A stretch of 64,000 bases of DNA from Pempheris klunzingeri (Eukaryota; Chordata; Actinopteri; Acropomatiformes; Pempheridae), in NCBI RefSeq assembly GCF_042242105.1, contig NC_092024.1, positions 2,551,501-2,615,500 on the forward strand, read 5' to 3'. Position numbers and translations under genes: made by a program. Shown here piece after piece: positions 12,700 to 54,726 of this stretch; the stretch's first letter is position 1; the number at the start of each line of letters is the position of its first letter. A model generated the notes under the pieces. It saw only the letters and a program-made list of their open reading frames with translations. It searched no databases and was not told where the DNA came from.

Positions 12700-13350
12700 T
12701 TCCTCTTAGAAAGTGCTGGAAAAAAGTGTTTGCTGCCAACTTGCCTGTGGTGACAGTAAACATTCCAGAGCCGGGCTGGAGTTTGGACTTGCCATTATCT
12801 GCCACAGCTGTGACAACGCCTGTTGGCCGCAGGTTTGTGGCTGGCCACACTGTGTTTACCTGGAAATGAATCTGAAAAGCGGCTGGACTGGGAAGGCACA
12901 CAACCCGGCTAAATAAAAACTGAGAGTGGTCATTGCAATGAGATGCAGTGTGGGAGGGAGTCCAAAGTTATTGCACTGGCCCCAGTGGGTCAGGGCGCAA
13001 ACACAGGCGTAAACGCACTAAGGATATCCTCAAATACACACCTTTTGATACTGAGAGGAATGTGGCGAGGAATGCCATTCGATATGTTTTATGTTGACTG
13101 TATCCAGGGCACTGCAGATTCAATACTTCTCTCTTGTCATGTTAAAGGACCCCGTGTTGACCGCTGGCCTTCATTTATCAAACAAGGTGACAGTTTATCT
13201 ATTGGACCACAGGAGAGGAGTGAGAACGGAGGGATCCCGAGAGACGCACAGATCAGATGGCACTAAAGAAGGACATCAATTTAGAGTCTTTAGGAGCTCC
13301 GATTGTTGCAACACACACCTATTTGGGTACCACACTCTGATAAGGCGCCA
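12700..13350. other. unique-sequence block, candidate conserved non-coding element
   Basis: Balanced-composition, non-repetitive sequence with no sustained reading frame, between AT-rich tracts. It holds TGTTTAC at about 12852, a consensus forkhead binding core. Candidate foxa2-domain enhancer by inference only. Confidence 0.3.
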
Positions 13351-13374
13351 TTTATAAAGGCTGTATGCTGAAAC

Positions 13375-13720
13375 TAATTACTTTATTAATGAATACAACA
13401 GATAATAATAATAATAGATCAGTTACTAATTCTTTATTGATCAGTTATAAGCATTAATAAGATTTACCTTTGGGTCCCAAGGTTGTGATTTACTAATGGG
13501 TGACTAACATTTAGAACTACATTATTACCAAATAGAAAGGATGAACACCTGCCAAATGGGGTTTTCGCTACCTGGCAACATAAAAAGTGTTCATTTAAAT
13601 AGCTTAGAATGATCTATAATGATTTAACAACCATTAATAGATAGTCTAGGTGCAGCAAAGAAGCATTTTTATGAAGGGCACCTTATTAGAAAGCACATAA
13701 AGTGAAGTTTTATGTATTAT
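13375..13720. repeat. AT-rich sequence resembling a dispersed fish repeat
   Basis: The segment with TTATTAATGAATAC, a short AAT run, CTACCTGGCAACATAAAAAG and GATTTAACAACCATTAATAG resembles a dispersed AT-rich repeat of spiny-rayed fish as I remember it. No terminal repeats could be defined, so boundaries are approximate and the family is unnamed. Confidence 0.35.
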
Positions 13721-13844
13721 TAAAAAAAGTTAAATGGTGGAGATAATTAATAGAACCGTAGACAGAAAAAACTAAAAGAGGAGTGAAAGGATGAAAACCC
13801 AATAGTTCATGTGGATGATGTGATGTGTTTTATAAATTGTATAT

Positions 13845-13861
13845 CCCCCCCCCCCCCCCCC
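13845..13861. repeat. poly-C tract
   Basis: Seventeen consecutive C residues. Confidence 0.95.
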
Positions 13862-13899
13862 ATTCTGATGTGATAGATGTGCTCAGACACTAGGCTTCC

Positions 13900-15620
13900 T
13901 CGCAATTTCTGAACTTTCCAAGCAACGTGGATGGGATGTGTATTAGAGCCAAAAGATTTAATATCACCAAATCAGCACATTGTTATTCATTAGTGGACCA
14001 ACTGCAGAGTCAATACACATTTAATCACAGACTGAAGGCAATTAAAACAGGAGGGGGGCCAGTAGTGCTATGTTAATTAAAGTGCCAGGCTCCCATGGGA
14101 AGCTCTGTGTCTAAATATCACCACAATCAAGCCCGTGCCATAATCCATGATGAGCTATTGCTGTTCACACTCGGCCGTCGTGCTGTCAGATTCACGTCAG
14201 GTTGGACAAGAGGGCAAACCTGGCCCGGTGATTAAAGAGTTGTGTATCAGTAATTGTCTTTTCAGTCCTTGCTGACTCAGGAGACGTGTGCATCACCTGC
14301 CAGCATCCCTTCCATGACAGTTCTATTAATTGATCAAGTATTGTAATCTAGCGTTGAGTTGATATATAATGATATGGAACGGGGGCCATCCTCCAGATAC
14401 TGCAGCAAGCTTCCTTTGATCACCACAATGCCCGATTTCTACGAATCTGCTGGGCTGCAACCATCTCTGACGGGCCTCTTGAGAAAACATGCACACACTC
14501 ATCTCAGCTCTACATCTCAGAGAGGCTTTTGCTCCATTTCCTTTTTCCATCAGTCACTCAGTCAGTCAGTGAGTGAGGTTCATATCTGCTGCTGTCTTAT
14601 CTGTATTCCAGGCTGATGGGGAAATTCAAGTTTGGGATTACCTCTGACTGCTGACCCGAACCCATCAGACAACTGGCCGGCCCTGCGCTTTCATTATCCC
14701 CATGCTTCAAAGCACAATACAACAAAATCTCACACTCTCTTGAGCAGGCACACGTTTCTGGCATATCTAAAATCCCTGTGCCTGAACGTGCTATCCTTGT
14801 TTCGCATGTATGTATGCATGAGGATAGAAATTAAAAGCTGATAGTGGAGAATGTATATCTGGTCTACATTAGAGGAGAGCCTATATCTTCTCCCCTTTGC
14901 CAGGCAGTTGTCTCCTTCCTGTATGGATTGAGGGCCCATCCATATGCAGATGGCTAATTTGTAGTGTTTACAGAGGAGCAAAGAGGGGGCCGACAACTCA
15001 TGAAGAGGGCTGAAAAGAGGCTGCCTATGTGTCACCCCAGGAGCCTGGTGGTAAAGCCTGCCCCACCAGAGCAACAACATAAGTGTCCAATCTGTGTTTG
15101 CTTACCCGTGGACACCGGTGGCTGAGTCCTGGCCTGGGGCCCGTAAATTGTGCTTTTTTTTTTTTTTTACAGGCCCTGACAGCTAACAGGCTATTGGGAA
15201 CAGGGGCCCAATGACACAGCCACTCAACAGATTAGCACCTCATCAGCCTCCTGCAGCTTCGAACAAATACGGTCCCTGCCTCCTTTAGGACACAATAGAG
15301 CCGCCGCTGCTAAACAGCCCCCCGCCAAGAGGGCCCCCACCCTTCTCCAGCCACAAAACTTCCTGGTCTGGTCTTTCTCCAGGCCACAGCTGCATCAAGG
15401 GGTCCTTCCCCGGTCCCCGAGCCCACCCCGACCCCAATTGGCAAGATGTGTGTATTTCAGGTGAGCAAATATTGCCACTTGCCTGAGAGTTCAATGGCCA
15501 GCCATTTCAGGGGGGTTGTGTATTGCGCCTGACTGCCTTGCAACAGGGGTACATGTGGCCTCACACAGCAACCGGTCCATGGGATGGGTCAGGGGAATTC
15601 TCCAGGCACAGCTGGAGTCA
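13900..15620. other. unique-sequence blocks, candidate conserved non-coding elements
   Basis: No gene. Two stretches (about 14040-14330 and 15230-15620) are non-repetitive and of balanced composition, with sites such as TGACTCAG (about 14274) and a TGTTTGC forkhead-like core (about 15106). They resemble distal enhancer blocks of a developmental gene desert. Conservation cannot be tested here. Confidence 0.3.
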
Positions 15621-17934
15621 GCAAATCAAACATACCCATATAGCTCATCTGCATTTTCCCAGACTAGGAAACCATTTCCAGCTTTCATTTCCCCTCTCCA
15701 CTGATTTTACAACAAAAGAATGTCTTGATGTCCCAACCAGCCACCACACACGCAGCGCTGACCTTTTTTTTTTTTCTGCAATACACAGTTTAAAACTGTG
15801 ATTTAGAGGTATCGCACATCTGGCATAATTGCCTTTGCTATCGTTGCATCAACATACCCCAGAATTTCCTTGCAAATGGAAACACATAGCTGCCATAACT
15901 CAGGCTGTTAGGGAATGGGTAAACATGCAGGGGAAAAGGTTGATCTTGTCAACCACTTGTCATGTTTTGGACACCTTTGTCTCCAATACACACATGCTTA
16001 AGGTATAAATGCCCTCTGCAGCTGCATTCATTTGTCTCCCTGGACTTAATGTGGAAAAAACACACAGGGAGAATTGTGTGCTGTGAGATTGTATTAGAGA
16101 TTGGAGATAGAGTGTTTCTTGGGACTTGTGCCCTTCATAAAGGACACAGGAAGCAAAAGTAAAACATTCTGGTTACTGTGTGAGTCGTATTCAGTTACAG
16201 GCAGAGGGCACTGAACTGATAAGATGGTCTACTAAATACAAGCTGGGAAAGTTTAGGTATTTGTTGTACAGGGCTCTTACTGTATCTTGAGAATCACTTT
16301 GGCAATTAGTTTATTTATTCCAGTCATCATTTACTAGGAAAGCTTCAGAGGTATTAGCATGCTGTGTACACACAGGATGGCAGTTTTAAGCCATCAAATG
16401 AATCAGTATATTTACTGGTCACGGCTGAGGGGCAGCATTGTCAGGATTAAAGGCCACCAGCTGTATGCCTTATCAACAACTTTTCAGGTAAAGACCACAG
16501 CAACAGAGTGCAGGGCCAGCTTAGGTAAAGGCTACAGCAGCCAGCTGTGTATGGGTCTGAAGGTGTTGTGTCAGCACAGAAGACCACCTTGATCCCCCCC
16601 TGGAAGTCAAACACAAGTGTGGGTCGCCGTGTCCTGGGAGGCCTTCTCTGCCATCACAGTGAAATGGAACTGGCCCGGAGAGCAAACAAGATCGCTCCAC
16701 ATCTCTCCCCCAAGCCCAGACCAGGCTTGTCTGGGTGATGGCTTTTTCTGTTGTTTTGTTTGTTTGCTTGTTTGGTCTGGAGCCCATGGATACCCAGCAT
16801 GAAGTAGAGAGGAGATGGCGGCAGAATGGAGGACGTAGAGGAGAGGCTGGGGGGCGGGGGGGGGGGTGGATGTGTGACACACAGACCTCCCCTTGAGGTG
16901 ACGAGAGACCTGCCGAGAAGCTACCAGACAAAGCTGCTCAACAAATACACAGAGACCCCAGGATCAGGGCAACAAAGACGGATCACTGTCCCTGATTCCT
17001 CTACAGATGTTATTTCTGACATGCATCTGACAGCACAGTCTTGGTTCATGTAAATTCCATTAGGACCTCTTCTAGGGGACTTTTCTTTGGCTGTATCCAC
17101 TTCTAATGTGTGAAACAGGTCACAGGTCACTTCCAAAAGTTGTACATGAAAGCGCACTTGTACGACACTACATGTAAAAATGAATCCTAGGATAACCAGA
17201 TGCTTCGCCACATAAAGGGTTTCAGCATCTTCCCACAAAGACTGTGACTGTTTCATGACAGTGTCACTGGATTAACCTACACAGAGTGACACCCTCTGGT
17301 GGCAAAGAGAACTGCTTTCTCAGTGGCTACAGAGCAGAGATACCACACTGTGTGACACTATGTGAATATAATAGTAGAGTTGTAGACTCATAATATCATA
17401 AACTATTGAATTATTGCAGCGCTTGAATATTTTCCTCGTCATAACACTCACAGTATTTTAAAGATCCCCCCAGGCATGTTTTAGACATATAACTGTTGTT
17501 AGAGTAGGATTTGGTCTTTCCACAAAAATGTTACCTTTTTAATTAAAAACCTTTAAAATGAATCTACGACTGAAGATAAATTTACTGCTTTTCCTTCATT
17601 GAAGAAATCAGAAATATTGTTCATTTCAAAAGTTTAACACAAAACGTCTCCTATTAAAAGGTCCATCGTCAGTGTAGGTGCATTGGAGGCTTGAGGTTGT
17701 GATGCCACAGAACCATGCTCACACTGACACATGGAAAAGTGAGATTTACAGCGAGCACAGAGAAACCAGTTCTCTATCAGCAGATGAATGTGAATAACAG
17801 CCTTCTAGTTTGAAACTCTGCACATGCATCATCCTGCAGCAGCCAGAAGCAAATCAATTTTTGGAGCCAAAGGGGCTTTAAAATGGTCTCCCTATTAAAG
17901 TTTTAATTTAAAGTGGAACAACACACATGCGGTG
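15621..17934. other. gene-free DNA between foxa2 and prkd3
   Basis: Only short ORFs without recognisable domains, T/C homopolymer runs near 15765, and a poly-G run near 16851-16867. Nothing further is supported. Confidence 0.45.
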
Positions 17935-18172
17935 GCTCTTTCCCATTTACATACATGAGGGGGGCAGAATATTAGAAGCACCTCTGAATGTAATACAGAA
18001 TATTAACTACGTCCTCGATGCCCTCAGTGCTAAAACATATAATTCAAGTAACACCTCCCTGCCAGTGACAACAGACCTGAGCATAGAAGCTGACTTTACT
18101 GCAGGGCAGTTGTGTTGGATTGCATTAGACTGTGCAGGTGTACCTAATAAAGTGGACAGTGGGTGTATATCT
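17935..18172 (+). repeat. dispersed repeat relic ending in a TGTACCTAATAAAGTGG motif
   Basis: The segment has the hallmark pieces of a very common teleost interspersed repeat: ATGAGGGGGGCAGAATATTAG near its start, a middle with ATACAGAATATTAA, and GTGCAGGTGTACCTAATAAA followed by GTGGACAGTGGGTG at its end. The assignment is from memory of the pattern. The family name is not certain. Confidence 0.6.
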
Positions 18173-19031
18173 AAATGGCACGGTGCTTTACAATATCTAC
18201 ACCTCTGTGCAGCCAGAGGAGGGAGACATTGCACTTTATTTCAACGCCACTTTTGTTCTAATCTCAGTTTTTTCTAAATTGCTGTAGCTGCCTCTCCACA
18301 ATGGAGCCTTGAGTTTGGCACAAGCTACAACCGAGCACGTGATATGTTATGGATAGTAGTTAGGGTTTCCTTAGTTGAATGTGTGAGCACCAACTCGGTG
18401 AACTCTAACAGTGCTGCTCAGCCTGCACATGTCTCCCTCACAGGGGTTAACGGGGTCATCTGGCCTCTAGAGAGGATCCACATCTTGAAAGCATTCAGAC
18501 CAACTGATAAAGGGGAGCAGCACTGAGTATCATTTAGAGGGAAAAAAAAGTATCTTCAACTTCTCATCAGTGGCTATTAGAGGATAGCGTTTGCAATAAT
18601 GCTAGCCGTGATTGCCAAAAGTGGTCGGCCAGTATCTACAGTAAGAGCAGGGAGCATTGGTGGAGGAATCAAGGACACTTCAAAGATTTGGGTAAATTAA
18701 TGACAGCTGCCTGTTTGCTGTAGTTTGTGTTGAGCTGTACCTTCAAACAATAGTCCCGTTCTGAAGCACGCTCTAGGAATAAGACATTTTAGTCAAATGG
18801 CTGGAGCTGAACAAACGTTTGATACTTAAAGGGATCCTATGATAGCATTTATCATGTGTGATTTCAAAGTCTTCCACAAAGCCCCACACCACCACCACCA
18901 CCACCACCCCCCTCTTTAACTATGTCATTACTGCCTTGTGGCGAGCGACTGGCTCTGCAAACTGCTCGGTGTGGTGCAACAATCACATCCAGCTGCTGAG
19001 GATGGGATCTGACATGTGAAACCACTACACA

Positions 19032-19072
<41 letters not shown>

Positions 19073-19214
19073 AACGTGATGCAACATGCGCAATACTACA
19101 AGCCACGGCTGCTCATGCATGCATGCACGCTGAGGCACTGGAATACAAAATCCATTGTTTAAGTCAGAAGCATGAACACAGAGACATTAAGAGCACGGAG
19201 GACACGTTTTCATT
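18173..19214. other. gene-free DNA left of prkd3
   Basis: No gene. Contains a (CAC)n tract at 18889-18908 and a CA microsatellite at 19033-19065. Confidence 0.5.
19033..19065. repeat. (CA)n microsatellite
   Basis: Perfect CA run. Confidence 0.95.
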
Positions 19215-20656
19215 ATCAGTTAAGAAGTGGGGTTTTTTTATTCCATTGGTATGTACTGAAATATACAAAACACTGACACCTGCCAATCCAGCGGCAACAA
19301 AGACAGGAAAAGGACAACAGGAAACAGAAACGTGCTCCCAAAACACACCGACAGAGCAAACTACAAAACCGTAGTGCTATAAGCTCCCATGTGAACCAAA
19401 CTGTGACTATACCTTGCTTCTACTGTCTAGACAAAAGGGCTGTTGAAATGGTCCAGACAACATAACAATTGAGGGAACTGATACCAATGTTTTGTTCTAT
19501 GTAAAATCTATGTTGGCCACATCTGGCGATGCAGCACATCAAAGACACATATTCCAGAATGGGGGTGCTTAGAAAGTCACATTCAAGAATACTGCGAAAG
19601 GACAGGAAAGGATACACAGAAACATGATGCTCTAACGTAGAGTCCATGCGGGTTTAGCCTCATGTTGAACACAAAACAAAATTGGCTCCATTATTGCATT
19701 TACGGACAGTTCAGGGTTTCTGGTCTTGTAGCACTGAACACATTCACAATGTTAATTTAGGAAAAGTTTAACAACAGTGACGTGAATGATCTTTGGACAT
19801 ATTTCTTCGGGGTCTGTTGGATCCAGAGGATAAAACACGTCCGATACACTAGATGGTGACAAAGCAGCCAATACTGTATGAGTTGCATCAACTTTCTGCT
19901 GATCATCACTAGTTAAAACTTCAGACTTGGACACTCAAACTGTTTGCTCTCTGTAGCAGCGAATAGTGTTTCTATTCATTTGCTATGTTCAATGGTAATA
20001 TAGTGCAAAAATCTACCACAATTATGAAATACATTAAAAAAAAAAAAACATACAAATATATGTGATAGTTCCAGTTTCATGCCAAAGGACAACCTCACAA
20101 ACAGTTCGGAAATGAGAACAAAACTCGTGTGTTTTAAATTCTCAGACTGTAAATCCCTTGTGAAAAGTGCCCTTTACTCCTGGGGAAAGCTCTCTCTGTG
20201 ATCTCTTCTCTCACATAAAGAACAGACTCATATTATTACTCAAAGTTATCCAAAATGATGTGTACAATAACTAAACTATTACGTCGACCTTGTGTGTTTT
20301 GGTTTGTTTCTTAAAAATGAACCAAACTTGAGCGAATCCTTGGAATGTTTTGACATCGTGCAAAAAGAAGAAGAAAGCTCTTCTCTCCTGACAGTTTCTT
20401 AATGCGTTTTCTGTGGCACGCACCTCCACCTGCGCGCTGCTTGTAGCAAGTGCATCGTGCTACAAATTCTGTCGGGTTTCCCCCCCCCACGTTTAAAGCC
20501 TCTGGAGAGTAATTCTGCCCCCTCGATCGGCGTCTCTCTGTTTCCACAACGAGCAGTTCTGGAGGGAACACCCACAGCTCCCAAAGCTTCCTGAAAAAAA
20601 GTCCCTGTGACAATCCTTGTGCTTAACACATGTGGCGCAGTGACACCCCCGTGCCA
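19215..20656 (-). other. prkd3: prkd3 3' UTR (approximate)
   Basis: Runs from just after the stop codon (20657-20659) to about 20-25 bases beyond a canonical AATAAA (plus strand TTTATT, 19237-19242). No coding potential. About 1.4 kb, a plausible length for this gene. An exact GAACACCCA 9-mer at 20576-20584 is probably chance. Confidence 0.55.
19237..19242 (-). terminator. prkd3: polyadenylation signal AATAAA of prkd3
   Basis: Canonical hexamer on the minus strand, about 1.4 kb after the prkd3 stop. It was chosen as a clear AATAAA in range. Upstream alternative sites are possible. Confidence 0.5.
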
Positions 20657-52185
<31,529 letters not shown>

Positions 52186-52565
52186 TGGGTTTCTTCCAAT
52201 GGCAACGTGAAATGCGGAATAGTGGAGGTTTTAGCGAAGGCTGGCAGAAAAAAGCACAGTTGGATGTCTGCGGATAGATTCTTGGTAATAATCTCTGGTC
52301 CTCATCAGCCGCAGTGAGTCAGCACTGTACGTTTTCATCAAAGTGACATCGTTATTCATAAATTAAAAAGAACAATAGCAGATCTGCCCACCTGAGCTCA
52401 CGCAACACACACTCATGCACTAGATGGGCAGGTGATGGAGAAAACGTCTCTGGACAATCCACAGACGTCTGCAGTAAAATCACTGCAAACAACTTCATAT
52501 CCTGGAGGGGTGCTCCTTCTCCTTACTGAGGTCAGTAATCCACTCTGACCACAGGAAGCCTGTCA

Positions 52566-52598
<33 letters not shown>
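52566..52598. repeat. (CA)n microsatellite
   Basis: Perfect CA run in the 5' UTR intron of prkd3. Confidence 0.95.
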
Positions 52599-52600
<2 letters not shown>

Positions 52601-53458
52601 GCTATTTTTATAAAGAGAAAAGTATTCACCTGTCTGTGTATCTGTGTACAATAGAGACAGTAGAGGCCTGGTGCACATTAGAGGACTGTTGCGTTACAGG
52701 CTGGACGTATGAATGAAGGAGCTGCTTTTCTTCCCACTGTGGACACTTCTGAGTGGATTTCATTTAGAGGAACACGTTTCAGCCAGCCTGCCTCCTCAGT
52801 CTGCACCCAGTCAATGGATTTCACCATCTCAGCTACTAATGTGAGAGTCACAGCCAGGCTCATCATTTACACAATGAAGACCATGAAATCAGTGTTTGAC
52901 TCTTCAGGATCTGCCACCTGGAGCATTGAGTGTGACCTCCAGCTTACCTGTTGGATAGTTGCTTGCTCTGCTGTTGTCCTGCACTGTTTTGGCTTCTGAA
53001 TGCTAAGCCTGTGGTTAGCTTTAAGCTAACTGTGGCTCCTTCCGAGTGGACCGTGCTAAAGGAGCCATGACTTCAACTTTTATCAACTGTGTCATTACTT
53101 TTCACCTCACTGCCGACCTCTTCTTTGACTTTTGCTCAACTTAACAAACTTCTCCCCGCAGCAGGCCTTCGTGCCCGCGCGCTAAACAGTCCCGCAGCAG
53201 CCTCACAGACAGGTAAAAGGAGATCACGCGCATCATTTCTGGGGGTTTACAAGAAACGAGCCTCTCGCTAACATCTGGAAGCGAGGCTTCCGAACATCTG
53301 CACCCCTCCCACTTCAGACTGGCTCGCTGGCAGAACACAACCCGAGCCGAGAATGCCAGCAAAACAAGTTATACAAGAGCTGAGTTCAGCCTCTCAGGGA
53401 CACTTCGGTGTAGCGGAGCCCGACTGACCCAACACACACACGTGAAACACAACTTTAC

Positions 53459-53620
53459 CTTCACAGCCAGCGAAGGGCGCTTTTCTCTCCATTGTGAGCG
53501 GGCTGAAGAAACTTTGTAACTCCATCAACTGAGGAAAGCGGAGTCTGAACTTTATTATTCTGCACTTTCTACAAGTGGCACGGCCCGGCCCGGCACGGCG
53601 CGGCGTCGCAGCAGCCTACA
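53459..53620 (-). other. prkd3: prkd3 non-coding first exon (5' UTR), upstream end approximate
   Basis: A donor GTGAAG/GTAAAG at 53459 lies downstream of a GC-rich promoter-like segment. Joined to the acceptor at 52240 it gives a 5' leader with two in-frame upstream ATGs (53525 and 53492). The second has strong context (A at -3, G at +4). The transcription start is not visible. Confidence 0.5.
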
Positions 53621-53930
53621 TGTAACAAATACCGACACAAGTTTCCCACACGGGCGCGCGGAGACCAACCGAGCTGTCCATTTCTTTTCTCTTATCTTTT
53701 ACTCCAGATTGTAAATTCATGCGCATCTTATTATCCTTCCAGCTGTGACTACTCCCCCCGCTCGACGAGGAACAGAGCAGCAGCCGTCGCTGGGGCTTGG
53801 AGTCTTTTTATCATATCCGCATAACTGACTTTCCATGTGTGGGGAGGGAAACTTGAACTACAGTCGCTGTGAAGCAATGGCGCCTCCGACGGAGCTCCAA
53901 CCAATGCGCATGTGCTTTTCTTTTCCGTTA
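53560..53930 (-). promoter_or_regulatory. prkd3: prkd3 promoter region
   Basis: CpG-dense sequence (GGCCCGGCCCGGCACGGCGC and following) with two TGCGCATG/ATGCGCAT NRF1-like motifs and a CCAAT box near 53900. No TATA box. This is typical of a housekeeping CpG promoter, placed directly upstream of the inferred first exon. Confidence 0.5.
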
Positions 53931-53961
53931 TTTCAACTTGGTGTCAAGCAAAAAAAAAACC

Positions 53962-54568
53962 TTTATTCTGCACGAGCTGGATCGGTTTGTGAATGCGCTC
54001 GTTTCCAGCGTGGGGTCTAGAAGTTCCCAGGGGCCGTGAAGGGGTTTCCTATGTGTCCCCTGCAAAATGAGGAATGCAGTGATCTCTCCTCACTTTGATG
54101 AACAGGCCACAAAGACAGCAGAGGTGGGAGTTTTTCTGATCATAGCTTCCAGTCTGTAAACATATAGACAGCTTAGGAGGGGTTTACATGGGAAACATGG
54201 GTATGAGGGCCACTGTGTCTGCTTCAGGACCCTGACATGGAGCGTGTGGGTTTAATTCATTAGATTTGAGGAAGCCTTCTATTGAACTCCAAGGATCGAC
54301 AGAAAAACAGGAAGAGGTAGCAGATTTTGCAAGGATGCTTACGTGTTATCTAACTGCCAGCTCATGTTTTTAATGAACTGATTACACAACAAATTCGAAG
54401 AACTGGCTCATTGTTACATTTGGGATGTGAGACTTTGCAATTCAGTGATGACTTCAAAGACAAGTTATGTGAAAGCACACTGTTTAGTGCGGATACAAAT
54501 AACATTAAAGAAATCAAGGATGAGAAGCAGATTGCGGATTTTATCAACAGAAAAGCGTTTCAAGAGTT
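53962..54568 (-). other. mocs3: mocs3 3' UTR and intergenic gap to prkd3 (approximate)
   Basis: Follows the mocs3 stop (54569-54571). Candidate polyadenylation signals on the minus strand are ATTAAA at 54369-54374 and AATAAA at 53962-53967. The latter would place the mocs3 end within the prkd3 promoter. No other gene is seen. Confidence 0.4.
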
Positions 54569-54726
54569 TTAATACTGTGGAAAAGTGGGGTCTATTCTCT
54601 TCGCCCAGGCCATGAGGCCTCCGCAGATGTCTTTCACTGTCATACTGTCCACTTCTGGTCCACTCATCTTCTCCAGAACCTGCACCGCCTTCTGAGAGTC
54701 GTTACCCAGCTTACAGACCACATACA
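54569..54726 (-). CDS. mocs3: mocs3 coding exon 13 (rhodanese active site)
   Basis: Encodes [20 protein letters not shown] to [17 protein letters not shown], stop TAA at 54569-54571. Acceptor CTCCTGCAG. Confidence 0.96.

Noticed and set aside
20576..20584. exact GLI 9-mer GAACACCCA
   Set aside because: Lies in the prkd3 3' UTR without supporting context. One chance match in a window this size is expected.
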